64,000 nt of DNA from an uncultured Shewanella sp. (GTDB lineage Bacteria; Pseudomonadota; Gammaproteobacteria; Enterobacterales; Shewanellaceae), in the NCBI RefSeq assembly GCF_947497935.1, contig NZ_CANMIO010000008.1:124001-188000 (forward strand), given 5' to 3'. This document shows positions 55,392-64,000 of this stretch, one piece after another. The translations under genes and the position numbers were made by a program. Position 1 is the first letter of the stretch, and every line of letters begins with the position of its first letter. The notes under the pieces were generated by a model. It did not search any database. It was given only the letters and a program-made list of their open reading frames with translations, and was not told the origin of the DNA.

Positions 55392-55965
55392 TATGTGTAT
55401 AGATAGCGTCTACTTGAAATCTTCTTTACGATCGAGCCATACAAGATAAAGTCGCTACATTAGAAGGGGTTAACAGCAACAATTCAACTAGATTCTCGGT
55501 GGCGCGCGATAATACCCTAGTCCACACTACTATGGTAATTAATAATCTAAATTTGGTGAGTTAACGCAAATTACACAAAGAAAGTAATCTCTATTGAGAG
55601 CAGTAATACCTAAGTTTATGATAATCCCCCTGTCTAATCACAACCTCTAATGCCTGCAATATCTGTTTGGCTCTGTTACGTAACCAAATTTGGCTTGGGT
55701 ATATAAAATTAAATTATCGATACGACCTCGCCCACCGATTTTCCCTGCGTAGCATGAAATTACAGCTTGGTTAAGGGGCTAGCCTTACTTAACTTAGGTT
55801 TGAGTCGAGCTTTTGCTAAATCAGAAAAGAACATAAATGAGTGGATAGTTTTAAGAAAAAGAATGATTTTAAAGCTTCCATTGATCAATCAACTTTTAAA
55901 TTAATAAAGGTTTGCCTAAAATTGATGCCTATCGTTTTACCGATAAGCATCAAAACTAGCTTCCT
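55392..55965. other. AT-rich spacer without a recognised gene
   Basis: About 570 bases between the diguanylate cyclase promoter and the stop of the next minus-strand gene. No ORF with good coding character, no tRNA-like fold and no clear terminator was seen. Confidence 0.5.
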
Positions 55966-57198
55966 TTATGGTTGTGGACAGTCTGGACAATCTGGACAAA
56001 GCTTACAGCTAGCATTAGCCTCCATCGACTCGACATATTCTCCAAAGAATGTGCCACCACTGGCTTTTACTGTATCGACAAACGCTCTTACCAGACTACC
56101 TGATACTCCATCTTCAGGAAGCTCATCCAATCCAGGCAGAGGTACATAACTTCCGGAGAAATCTTCACAGGCTCCAGGAGCAAGAATATCGACGGTATGG
56201 ATAACTTCAGTCATATTATCGTGGGTTTCTTCAACGATAACGTCCTTGATGAGTACAGCTGACTCATTACAAACATCCCCTCCATAATTAACTTGAAGGC
56301 CGTAGTCACCATAACCATTTTGCACCACTACAGTTGAGCAGTTTTTTGTCACTTTCAGCTTGCCTGGGAATGTTTCAACTGGGCAGTCAAAGTCTTTGGT
56401 ATCATTGGCGATAACAGTACCACCGCTCTCTACTGCAGCCATAGCCTCTGCAGAACCACTAACCCCATTGATGGTCGTGATAAAGGAACTATCAAATACT
56501 TTAACTTCATCAACAGCAAGCGTGTCTTTAGTAAATTCTTCGGCAGAAACATCTGTTTTCGCTATAATATCAAACAATTGAAGTGAACCAGTATTCTCGA
56601 CCTTGAGCGAATACTCGTATTTAATTGCGTCGCCACCCGCTACTAGCTCACCTCCGTCACACATTAGGGTAACTGTCAATTCTGGTTTTCCTGGAATGTA
56701 GCAGAATGAAACATGACTTAGTCCATAGAATTTATCACTGCTTTTTTCCGGCGCATGCAAACCTGCATCTGAGGTCAAAAACGAACCGTCATAATTGTAA
56801 AGGTTACCTCCGGGTCCACCTTTAACAAATACACCCAGCATGATCACAGAGCTGTCTCCTTGATCCCAGGAAAATGTCTTGGCACCTTGTTGGACATCGA
56901 GAGTGACTGACAACTCACCATCATAATCCGAATATGTACCATCATAGACGGGCTCAACTTTTAGCTCTCTTAAATCTTCGTTATTAAAAAATTCGGAACA
57001 GGTTGGATTTCCCGCAAACTCTTGCGGTTGGAATCCTCCAGCAGAGGGTGATCCGGGATCTGAACGTACAACTTGAAGACTGATAACAGCACTGATAACC
57101 AGCAGTAAAGCCAATTGTTTAAAAAATTTACTCCTTCCTACGTCAATGAGCATAGTTTGGCAACATGACCTAGCAGAGTTGAAAAGTGTTAAGTTCAT
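55966..57198 (-). CDS. Secreted protein of unknown function with Cys-rich tail
   Basis: 410 residues; AAGGAG eight bases before the ATG supports this start. An N-terminal hydrophobic segment (about 27-45, LALLLVISAVISLQVV) acts as signal or anchor. The body has beta-sandwich character: two regions resemble DUF11-like bacterial surface repeats (KPELTVTLMC...YEYSLKVENTGSLQLFDI, then KLKVTKNCS...YGLQVNYGG). It ends in CKLCPDCPDCPQP, a five-residue-spaced cysteine tail built from a repeated 9-base unit (TGGACAATC-type in + orientation). Possibly exported and attached through that tail. Family not identified. Confidence 0.75.
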   Translation of the reverse strand: MNLTLFNSARSCCQTMLIDVGRSKFFKQLALLLVISAVISLQVVRSDPGSPSAGGFQPQEFAGNPTCSEFFNNEDLRELKVEPVYDGTYSDYDGELSVTLDVQQGAKTFSWDQGDSSVIMLGVFVKGGPGGNLYNYDGSFLTSDAGLHAPEKSSDKFYGLSHVSFCYIPGKPELTVTLMCDGGELVAGGDAIKYEYSLKVENTGSLQLFDIIAKTDVSAEEFTKDTLAVDEVKVFDSSFITTINGVSGSAEAMAAVESGGTVIANDTKDFDCPVETFPGKLKVTKNCSTVVVQNGYGDYGLQVNYGGDVCNESAVLIKDVIVEETHDNMTEVIHTVDILAPGACEDFSGSYVPLPGLDELPEDGVSGSLVRAFVDTVKASGGTFFGEYVESMEANASCKLCPDCPDCPQP

Positions 57199-57617
57199 TA
57201 GGTTATCTCCTTGAAGTGATAATTAATGCCCTTATCCCATGCTAACTAAAGGACATCCTAGCCAAGGTATTGCAACTCCCAAGCCAAGATGCAAACAATT
57301 GAAAATAATGCACTTTAAATCTGTAGCGCAGCAATAAATGTTCAAGATGAACAGATGTACATTACAGAGTGTTACTCTCCCTAAACAATTCGTTAAGCTA
57401 GTGGTTTGCAAATTAAGCGAGTAAGAGCCGTTATCAAGCATCGCCGAAATCTAGCAAAAGTTATTAACCTTTAAGCTTGACAGAACACATCGTTGAGAAT
57501 GGATAAAATCAAGAAGAGCAATCAAGGATTTCATCATTAGCAATCGATAAAACCATTCCAAATGTGGCTTAACAATCTGTTAGACTAAAGCCAAATATTG
57601 ATAAGAATAGAAATGTC
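57199..57617. other. Divergent promoter region
   Basis: About 420 bases between divergent genes. No credible ORF or RNA; no operator recognised. Confidence 0.5.
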
Positions 57618-58436
57618 ATGCTTGGAACATTAAGAAAAATGCGCAGCCACTTAGATGAGAATAACGTGGTGCAATATCAACTGCCTGTTGGCGAAGAGTT
57701 ATTGGCTCTCAATCCATTAATTGGTCAGCAACTTACGCTCACTCATACCGGAAAAATCCTTTGCTGCAACTGTGGCAAGAAAACCAAGAAAAGTTACTCT
57801 CAGGGTCACTGCTACGTATGCATGCAAAAGCTCGCGAGCTGTGACATGTGTATCATGAAGCCAGAAACTTGCCATTATGCTGCGGGTACCTGTCGTGAAC
57901 CCTCTTGGGGAGAGGCAAATTGCTTTGTGCCGCATTATGTCTACCTATCGAATACCTCTGGAATTAAAGTCGGTATTACTCGCCACACTCAGTTACCAAC
58001 ACGTTGGATTGACCAAGGTGCAACTCAGGGCTTACCTATTTTCAAGGTGGAAACCCGTTTGCTATCTGGCTTAGTGGAAACTGCGCTAGCTGAAATGATT
58101 GCCGATAAGACCAACTGGCGGACTATGCTAAAAGGCAATGCTGACGATATTGACCTCAAAACTCAGGCTGCAACACTAATTCCACAGATTGCAGAGCGTC
58201 TACAAGAAATTACAGCTGAGCACGGTGAGTTCGCCGTTACTCAACTTGATGAGCCTATTCAAGCTATCAACTATCCGGTTGGAACTTTCCCAACCAAAAT
58301 TAGTTCGCACAACTTTGATAAAAACCCTGAAGTATCGGGCACTTTGCTAGGCATAAAGGGACAATACTTGATTTTTGATACTGGCGTGATAAACATGCGT
58401 AAGTTTGGCTCTTACGAAGTCAGCGTCAGCTATTAA
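57618..58436 (+). CDS. DUF2797 family protein
   Basis: 272 residues. Cysteine-rich zinc-binding half (CCNCGKK, HCYVCMQ, CDMCIMKPETCHY, GTCREPSW; about residues 48-105), then YLSNTSGIKVGITRHTQLPTRWIDQGA, which resembles a GIY-YIG nuclease core. A helical C-terminus follows. Family function is not known; nucleic acid binding or cleavage is a reasonable guess from the zinc site and the GIY-YIG-like core. Stands alone. Confidence 0.88.
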   Translation: MLGTLRKMRSHLDENNVVQYQLPVGEELLALNPLIGQQLTLTHTGKILCCNCGKKTKKSYSQGHCYVCMQKLASCDMCIMKPETCHYAAGTCREPSWGEANCFVPHYVYLSNTSGIKVGITRHTQLPTRWIDQGATQGLPIFKVETRLLSGLVETALAEMIADKTNWRTMLKGNADDIDLKTQAATLIPQIAERLQEITAEHGEFAVTQLDEPIQAINYPVGTFPTKISSHNFDKNPEVSGTLLGIKGQYLIFDTGVINMRKFGSYEVSVSY

Positions 58437-58445
58437 TAATAAAAA

Positions 58446-58490
58446 GTCCTCGCGTAATAACTCTATCACGCCGAGGGCTTGTTCTTTATT
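58446..58490. terminator. Possible terminator between convergent genes
   Basis: AGTCCTCGCG and CGCCGAGGGCTT form an imperfect stem with a long loop, followed by TTCTTT, between the DUF2797 gene and the DUF2541-like gene. Confidence 0.5.
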
Positions 58491-58508
58491 AGCTAGAAGA
58501 TTCAATCA

Positions 58509-58931
58509 CTATTCATCATCTTTTCTAGGTTTGCCTAAAATCTCAATTTTTCCTTTTTTTGTCGCTCCCACGACACCTAAGGTCTGGCTCCCCACACTGT
58601 CATACGTCAACTCGATAGTCTTTAGCTCGCCATCAGGAACGGTAATATTTCTGCTGGATAAACCTTTAGTGAGTACACCTAAATTATCCACCTCTTTTCT
58701 GTCACCATCGGACATTACCAAGGTGATGTTATGCATATTAACAGTGCCTTGAGTACACTTAAGTTTAATATGACTGACCTGCTTTTCAGCTTTCTTAGGT
58801 GTGACGGTATCTGTTTCTGTTTTGTAGTTAACCGTTTTTTCACTAATTTGCATCCAATCACTGGCTTGTACACTTGTTGAGCCCAGTAAAATAAAGACAA
58901 GTGCCGTTACTTTAATCATTCCAAATCTCAT
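58509..58931 (-). CDS. Small periplasmic protein, DUF2541-like
   Basis: 140 residues. Signal peptide to about residue 24 (LLGSTSVQASD). The mature domain has alternating strands with one cysteine (IKLKCTQGTVNMHNITLVMSDGDRKEVDNLGVL). Layout and size are like YaaI/DUF2541 proteins, but the match is weak. GGAG precedes the ATG. It ends 47 bases after the DUF4136 gene start region on the same strand, so they may be co-transcribed. Function unknown. Confidence 0.7.
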   Translation of the reverse strand: MRFGMIKVTALVFILLGSTSVQASDWMQISEKTVNYKTETDTVTPKKAEKQVSHIKLKCTQGTVNMHNITLVMSDGDRKEVDNLGVLTKGLSSRNITVPDGELKTIELTYDSVGSQTLGVVGATKKGKIEILGKPRKDDE

Positions 58932-58978
58932 TAAAACTCCTTATCAGGCTTAATCTCCCCCCTAGACATACTCATACA

Positions 58979-59551
58979 TTATGCAGCAGGAACGGGTTTA
59001 AGCATAGTCGATAACAATCGTTCAAAGCGTTGCTCTCTTTGCTCTGGACTATTATCGAGATCCGTAAATCCTTGAGCTAATACGCGCCACACAGGTATAG
59101 GGCTATGAGGAGAAAATAGTGCGACTAAAACAGAGCCCTTTTCATATTCTTTATCTACGCCAGCAGTCGATAAACCTGCAACTAAGCCAGCTCTTTTCAA
59201 TATCTCTTTGTCACTCATCTCTGATTCAAGTGCTAAACCAAAGCCGACTAACACACTCGGCGTCTCGTGGACTCCGGCTAAATGATAGCCCTTTGCCTGC
59301 ATCGCCAGAGTGATTGCCGCTTGCATATGGTCAATCACCACTTGGTTATCGACCTCATCACTGGCGTGAACGGCAAACATGGTCGGATGCCAAGCAAACG
59401 CTTTTGAGGATTGACTCAGCATAGAAAGATCGCCTGTAGTCACCATAGTCGTTCTTGTCACCGCCACCTCGGCTTCAGCACTATCTGTTGTACTGCAGCC
59501 AACCAACAGTGATAACCCAGCCAATAGTGCTAGGACATATTGTTTAATCAT
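58979..59551 (-). CDS. DUF4136-like lipoprotein
   Basis: 190 residues. Signal peptide and lipobox LLVGCS (Cys about 19). The SKAFAWHP start of the mature domain, the DHMQAAITLAMQAKGYHLA helix, and PVWRVLAQGFTD near the end fit the DUF4136 lipoprotein family. Likely outer-membrane lipoprotein of unknown role. Lies upstream of the small DUF2541-like gene on the same strand. Confidence 0.82.
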   Translation of the reverse strand: MIKQYVLALLAGLSLLVGCSTTDSAEAEVAVTRTTMVTTGDLSMLSQSSKAFAWHPTMFAVHASDEVDNQVVIDHMQAAITLAMQAKGYHLAGVHETPSVLVGFGLALESEMSDKEILKRAGLVAGLSTAGVDKEYEKGSVLVALFSPHSPIPVWRVLAQGFTDLDNSPEQREQRFERLLSTMLKPVPAA

Positions 59552-59658
59552 AAGTTGAAAATCCTTCTTTTATCTCGCTCCAGCGTAACACTTTCAACAT
59601 TAACCTAACCTGACTCACACTGCGCTGTCGACCATTGCAGGTGTTTTTATTGTAGTCA

Positions 59659-59692
59659 TAAAAAAGCCGACTCCCTAGAGTCGGCTTTTTCT
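59659..59692. terminator. Terminator of the collagenase gene
   Basis: AAAAAGCCGACT-CCCTAG-AGTCGGCTTTTT, a perfect 12-bp stem with runs of A and T, just beyond the collagenase stop (minus strand). Confidence 0.93.
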
Positions 59693-59725
59693 ATTAACGA
59701 ACTTAGTTACATTGCTAAAAGCGGA

Positions 59726-62644
59726 TTACTTAATATTGACCACTAAGCTTGCCCCTTCACTCGATGGTGCGCCATCAGCACTGATGTAGTACCAACCTTC
59801 AGCTGGAGCTGAAATAGTGAGGTTCTCAGCGTTACCCACATTTTCAGACTTAACTTCAAATGAGTCAGGACCCGCCCAAGTTTGGCTATTACCATATAGG
59901 TTCAAATCACCTGTACCATTACCGCTTGCAACGCTCACCTCTTCAGTACCTGCTGGCACATAGAAGTAGTAGCTTGAGTGACCATCTTCAATACAGATAG
60001 CCTCACCAAACTCAACGTCACCATAGCCATATGGAGACTGAGTTGCACATGCATCAGCAACTGCTACAGGAGTCGTACCGGTATCGCCCCCCTCTGTTAG
60101 GCTAACTTTAAGGCTTACACCTTCATAATCTTGGTATGCAAGTAGACTCACATACACCCAGCCACGATTGGCAATTACACTTAGCGACTCTTCGTTACCA
60201 TCATTTTCTGAACGCGCATCGAAATCGTGTGGCTTAGCCCAAATGTCTTGGTTAAAGAACAAGTCGACATCACCTTCACCACCTGAAGTAGTGATATAAA
60301 GCGGCGTGTTATCTTCCTCAACATAGGTATAGAAGTAGTTGATATCAGTTCCTTCTACACACTCAACTTTATCTTGAGTTAGCTTGCCATCGTTAATGGT
60401 TGTTACACCACAATGCGCAACAGGCTTACTCGGTTCATCTGTATCTGCATTATCACCAATTCCATCACCATCTGAGTCAGCCCACTCAGTAGGATCGGCT
60501 GGGAACGCATCGGCATTATCACCTACACCATCGCCATCAGTATCGCGGGTTTCAGATGCATCTGTTGGGAACGCGTCTGCGTTATCACCAACACCGTCAC
60601 CGTCTGTATCATGGGTTTCACTCGGATCATGTGGGAAAGCATCTTGACTATCTACTACACCGTCACCATCTGAATCAATTGGCTCAGGTAGATCAATAGC
60701 AATAGACTCATCATTACTGCTCACAGAAGCCAACCAAGTGTTCCACTCGCTGTTATAGTTTTCACCAATCGTGTTATCGATATAGGCCAACCAGCCATCG
60801 GCGTCGCCACCGCGGGCTAACACTAATAACGCATCGACATCACTTCTGTGGTTATCAAACAGGAAGCGAACCGCTAAGTAGCCCCAACTATAGACACGGT
60901 CTGAACCGCTGCTATAGGTATTGCCAAGGATTTCACTTAGGCTATAAGTCTGAGAGCGCCCCATATCGATAGCAGCGTCATTGCGGTTCTGCTTAGAGAT
61001 ATACTCGGCTAGACCTTCAGTCCACCAAACCGATTTACCGGTATCGATATCAAAATAGCTAAACGAACCATACAAGTTAAAACGACCATCTAGGTAATGT
61101 ACATATTCATGCTTGAGGTTCCACACTAGAATATCTTCATCCCAAGTTGCTTCATGGGCAATAAAGCGTGCCTGGTTACCTTCTTGTGAAGGTGTACCTT
61201 CGAGGTACATACCACCATTGTCAGTGTTAATTCCAAAAATCACACTCGCATACTGGGCATAGTCATCGTAGCTATCGAAAATATTAACTTCGAGGCTTTC
61301 ATTGAAATCATCGGCTACTGGCTGGTAACCCGTTGCCAGTACATTATGGAACAGTGTTTCCTCTCCGCCCATAAGATCGCAAGAGGCTTGTAGTTCATCA
61401 TTTGTTAGCTGCTGGGCACGAATATAAATAGAGTCACTACAGCTATAGTTAATAGGCAGAGCCGCCTGTTCAAGCTCTTCTTCCCAACCACATATACCAA
61501 ACTGTTCACATTCACCCGGATTGTAATAATCTAAATAGCCTGCAGCATCTGCCCACTCGGCAGACATGCGCTCAAACTTACTCATATAGAGCTGCACGCC
61601 GTCATTGAGGCGTGTTTTTAAGCTCTGTGGAAGATCCCAGTAAGCTTGATACTCATAGAATCGACCAAATTCATGGAAAGCATCTGTCGATTCATACTGG
61701 TAATCAGAATTAATAATATAATCTGAGGTTGCAATATTAAGTAACGCATCAATCAGCTCACCATGCTCCATGGCTTTGCTGTTGTAATCTTCTGCCCAGC
61801 TACCGTAGTAAAGCGTTGTTAATGCGCTTGTCATAGCCGCACGATGGCGATTACTCGCTAAGAAATCGGCATTAAACATCTGCAGGTAATCGGTGATCAC
61901 CGGCACACTTTCTAGGATATGATCGGCACTCGCCCAAGACGTGAAGAACTCCATCAGAGTATCGCCAGCTGAATGAGTGATCTCAAACAGCTTTGGATTC
62001 TTCGAATACTCGACTAACGCACCATAAACCGCATCGGCAGCTTGAGTGTCGCTGTAATTTAAATCGTCGTTATAAAACTCAATGTAAAATGCACCACGTA
62101 AGAAGTAGAACAAGTTACGTAGTTCATAACCTGTGCTGCTGTCATAGGTCGCAGCCATAGACGCCGTTTGATTAGCAACTGAAACTATATTATCACTCTG
62201 AAAAGCCGCAACAGATACTGAATCGTTACGTGAATAAAGCGCAGAGATACAAGAAATATCGGCCTCTCTCACATAATCAAATAACTCTTGACCACTTAAT
62301 GCTGCAAGCTCACTACTACAGACCTCGGCTTCAGTTTCGGCTGCAGGACCTACAACACCAATTGCACCGGCTGGCGCTTCTACTTTTTTAGCTTTTCTCT
62401 TATCAATGTTCTGACGTTGAGTACTTTCAGCACCTTTCAGCTTGCCAGGTACATTAGCGCCCTTTTCAAAGCGACTTTTTAGATCTTTTCCATGGGCGGC
62501 TTTCGATGAAGCCTTTTCTGTTGGTGCGACTTCAGAGGTCGCTAACGCTGCACCAGGAAAAAGAATAGTTGAACAAGCAAGGGCTAAAGCATGAACTTTA
62601 AACTGACCTTTTTTAGCTTGTGATTTAGATGATTCGAATGACAT
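59726..62644 (-). CDS. Secreted M9-type collagenase with TSP3 repeats and two PPC domains
   Basis: 972 residues from the ATG at 62644 (GGAG ribosome binding site). Signal peptide (about 1-36, LALACSTILFPGAALA), propeptide, then the M9 collagenase unit with the zinc motif HEYVH (about residue 511) and the downstream glutamate in WWTEGLAEYIS. Then three to four Asp-rich repeats (DTDGDGVGDNADAFP; about 655-735) of thrombospondin type 3 kind, which bind calcium, and two PPC-type beta domains (about 750-845 and 860-970; VDLFFNQDIWAKP, GDLNLYGNSQTWAGP). Expected secretion via type II and degradation of collagen-like protein. Monocistronic. Confidence 0.92.
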   Translation of the reverse strand: MSFESSKSQAKKGQFKVHALALACSTILFPGAALATSEVAPTEKASSKAAHGKDLKSRFEKGANVPGKLKGAESTQRQNIDKRKAKKVEAPAGAIGVVGPAAETEAEVCSSELAALSGQELFDYVREADISCISALYSRNDSVSVAAFQSDNIVSVANQTASMAATYDSSTGYELRNLFYFLRGAFYIEFYNDDLNYSDTQAADAVYGALVEYSKNPKLFEITHSAGDTLMEFFTSWASADHILESVPVITDYLQMFNADFLASNRHRAAMTSALTTLYYGSWAEDYNSKAMEHGELIDALLNIATSDYIINSDYQYESTDAFHEFGRFYEYQAYWDLPQSLKTRLNDGVQLYMSKFERMSAEWADAAGYLDYYNPGECEQFGICGWEEELEQAALPINYSCSDSIYIRAQQLTNDELQASCDLMGGEETLFHNVLATGYQPVADDFNESLEVNIFDSYDDYAQYASVIFGINTDNGGMYLEGTPSQEGNQARFIAHEATWDEDILVWNLKHEYVHYLDGRFNLYGSFSYFDIDTGKSVWWTEGLAEYISKQNRNDAAIDMGRSQTYSLSEILGNTYSSGSDRVYSWGYLAVRFLFDNHRSDVDALLVLARGGDADGWLAYIDNTIGENYNSEWNTWLASVSSNDESIAIDLPEPIDSDGDGVVDSQDAFPHDPSETHDTDGDGVGDNADAFPTDASETRDTDGDGVGDNADAFPADPTEWADSDGDGIGDNADTDEPSKPVAHCGVTTINDGKLTQDKVECVEGTDINYFYTYVEEDNTPLYITTSGGEGDVDLFFNQDIWAKPHDFDARSENDGNEESLSVIANRGWVYVSLLAYQDYEGVSLKVSLTEGGDTGTTPVAVADACATQSPYGYGDVEFGEAICIEDGHSSYYFYVPAGTEEVSVASGNGTGDLNLYGNSQTWAGPDSFEVKSENVGNAENLTISAPAEGWYYISADGAPSSEGASLVVNIK

Positions 62645-62938
62645 GTTTGACTCCAATTATTCGCGACGATGTCGTTAAACCACCTAATACAGGGAAGTGA
62701 TAATCAGACTGATTTAGGCTTTGCTTGCCGCGCTTGCTATTGCGATATTTTTATATTTGTTAATCTTTCGTTAAAAAGATGTTTAATTTATAATTTATAC
62801 AATATCCACATGCAAGTAGAAAAATCACTCAAACATCGGTAAATATTCACGTATGCAGCGATTAAGTGAATGAACATTCATGTGTCAAAATTTTTACTCC
62901 AGTTAAGCAGTTACAATCACAACGATGAGAGGCAGAAC
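62645..62938. other. Collagenase promoter region
   Basis: About 290 bases, AT-rich, with the upstream region of the collagenase gene. No feature other than a plausible ribosome binding site for the small ORF that follows. Confidence 0.45.
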
Positions 62939-63049
62939 ATGTTAATGAGTAAGCAGTCAAGGATTCATCTGAAAGCGCTAAACAAGCTAAGGCACCTGTG
63001 TTTTTACCGATTTACTCAGCATATTAAATTCAATGAAATTCTCAGCTGA
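62939..63049 (+). CDS. Possible 36-residue small protein
   Basis: ATG at 62939 with GAGAGG seven bases ahead; 36 codons and TGA. The product is basic (about nine Lys/Arg, several His). No homologue is known to me. It could equally be a chance frame. Confidence 0.25.
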   Translation: MLMSKQSRIHLKALNKLRHLCFYRFTQHIKFNEILS

Positions 63050-63429
63050 ACAAAGCATTACTACAAAAGTCGTAGTGTTAACTGTCTGAGCGGCTGATGA
63101 GTGATGGACCGCCTGCCCGTAATGATGGTTAGGACTTTATGACTAGATTATTTCGCCATAGTCAAAAAAGAAACTAATGGCAGCCAAGCAGGAATTAAGA
63201 CGTTAATAACTTATTCAAAGTGATTAAACATTCAATATTAATTTATTATTAAACATATATAACAAAAAGAAATAACATATCCCGGGATTATTATAAGCAG
63301 AACGACAAAAATTAGACTTTTACGCCTGTAGTAGGATCGCGCTACCATAAGCCCTTTCTTATTACTTAATCTTTTTCAAGTCACTGCTTTAGGGCTTGTT
63401 ACAGGTAGTTATTGGTATTGACGCTAGGT
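63050..63429. other. Spacer upstream of the exporter gene
   Basis: About 380 AT-rich bases with no supportable gene. A short hairpin ACTAC-AAAAGTC-GTAGT lies at its left edge (about 63059-63075). Confidence 0.45.
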
Positions 63430-64000
63430 ATGGAACTTATTCTAACAATTGCACTTTTCGCATTTTCATCAGGGATCACTCCTGGCCCCAATAACATCAT
63501 GCTAATGTCTTCCGGTGTTAACTTCGGTGTTAAGCGCAGCCTGCCTCATCTGTTGGGGATCTGCATCGGATTTCCTGCAATGGTGCTAGCTATAGGTTTA
63601 GGCTTAAGTGCTGTATTTCAAAGCTTTCCTATTTTGCATACCATCATCAAATATGTCGGGATTGGCTATATGCTGTATTTAGCATGGCTAATCGCTAATA
63701 GCAGCGCCAAGATAAATAGCAAAGACACGCCCTCGCCACTCACCTTTCTGCAGGCTGCAGCATTTCAATGGGTTAACCCAAAAGCATGGATCATGGGGAT
63801 CGGCGCGATCGCGGCTTTTACTAGCATGAGCCAAACATTAGCGCCTCAGGTACTAACTATCTCATTAGTCTTTTTTGTTGTTGCCCTACCTAGTGCCTTT
63901 GTCTGGCTAGGGTTTGGTGTGGCACTGAAACGCATATTAAAGAATCAAAAACAGCAAAAAATCTTTAATGTCACGATGGCGCTCTTGCTTGTACTATCGA
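63430..64000 (+). CDS. LysE/RhtB-family amino acid exporter, 3' end missing
   Basis: 190 codons are visible, open to the window end. The ATG at 63430 starts MELILTIALFAFSSGITPGPNNIMLMSSG, the family start with the PGPN motif. Helices follow at about 38-65, 68-85, 110-135 and 145-170; QWVNPKAWIMGIGA is the second family block. It should export amino acids or related metabolites. Usual length is about 205, so only some 15 residues are lost. Confidence 0.9.
   Translation, partial: MELILTIALFAFSSGITPGPNNIMLMSSGVNFGVKRSLPHLLGICIGFPAMVLAIGLGLSAVFQSFPILHTIIKYVGIGYMLYLAWLIANSSAKINSKDTPSPLTFLQAAAFQWVNPKAWIMGIGAIAAFTSMSQTLAPQVLTISLVFFVVALPSAFVWLGFGVALKRILKNQKQQKIFNVTMALLLVLS

Noticed and set aside
1..64000. 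CRISPR arrays, tRNA/rRNA genes, transposases or integrases
   Set aside because: No spaced direct repeats, cloverleaf, rRNA segment or transposase motif was seen on either strand. A covariance-model scan would settle small RNAs.

Overview
The window comes from the chromosome of a marine Shewanella. The evidence is an OmcA/MtrC-family decaheme cytochrome locus with an MtrCAB core, an oleABCD olefin cluster, a PLP-type aspartate decarboxylase (PanP), long Vibrio/Shewanella-style PstC and PstA permeases, and AT-rich spacers with strong intrinsic terminators. The species cannot be fixed from the sequence alone. Both ends are cut inside genes: a decaheme cytochrome on the left and a LysE-type exporter on the right. 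No rRNA, tRNA, CRISPR array or complete insertion sequence was seen.

Region 1 (1-13.25 kb) is an extracellular electron transfer locus. Four tandem decaheme genes on the + strand (the first missing its 5' end) are followed by mtrA and mtrB. Together they encode 50 CXXCH haem sites in about 11 kb. The first three are each closed by a terminator and look separately transcribed. mtrC-mtrA-mtrB is an operon with a hairpin, not a terminator, between mtrC and mtrA. In the known system MtrA, held in the MtrB barrel, carries electrons across the outer membrane to MtrC and OmcA on the surface, which pass them to metals or flavins. Candidate FNR/EtrA, CRP and Fur sites lie in the spacers. A degenerate copy of the mtrB 3' end sits just after mtrB.

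Region 2 (13.6-23.6 kb) holds a membrane protein, an Fe-S-type uracil-DNA glycosylase relative, and a glycerate module (CdaR-type regulator, GntP-type permease, glycerate kinase) interrupted by a type IV pilin-like gene. PanP, a methyltransferase, a VOC protein and a decayed second methyltransferase copy follow. Region 3 (23.6-36.7 kb) includes an octaheme lipoprotein cytochrome with a cadherin-like domain, an AraC regulator, an overlapping BMP-type binding protein/diguanylate cyclase pair, a phosphohexomutase, a pseudouridine synthase, a cytochrome b561, a GST, an MscS-type channel and small proteins.

Region 4 (36.8-41.7 kb) is oleABCD on the minus strand, the head-to-head fatty acid condensation pathway for long-chain olefins, with a terminator-like hairpin between oleA and oleBCD. 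Region 5 (42-48 kb) has a methyltransferase, a coiled-coil lipoprotein, DUF1289 and HNH proteins, and a BCCT transporter. Region 6 (48.2-53.9 kb) is pstC-pstA-pstB-phoU behind a textbook Pho box promoter, with no pstS nearby. Region 7 (54-64 kb) has a GcvR-like ACT protein, a diguanylate cyclase, secreted or lipoprotein genes of unknown role, a DUF2797 protein, a large M9-type collagenase with calcium-binding repeats and two PPC domains, and the start of a LysE/RhtB exporter.

The parts most worth following up are the expanded decaheme array with its layered promoters and mtrB relic, the octaheme cadherin-type cytochrome, and the periplasmic-binding-protein/diguanylate cyclase pair.
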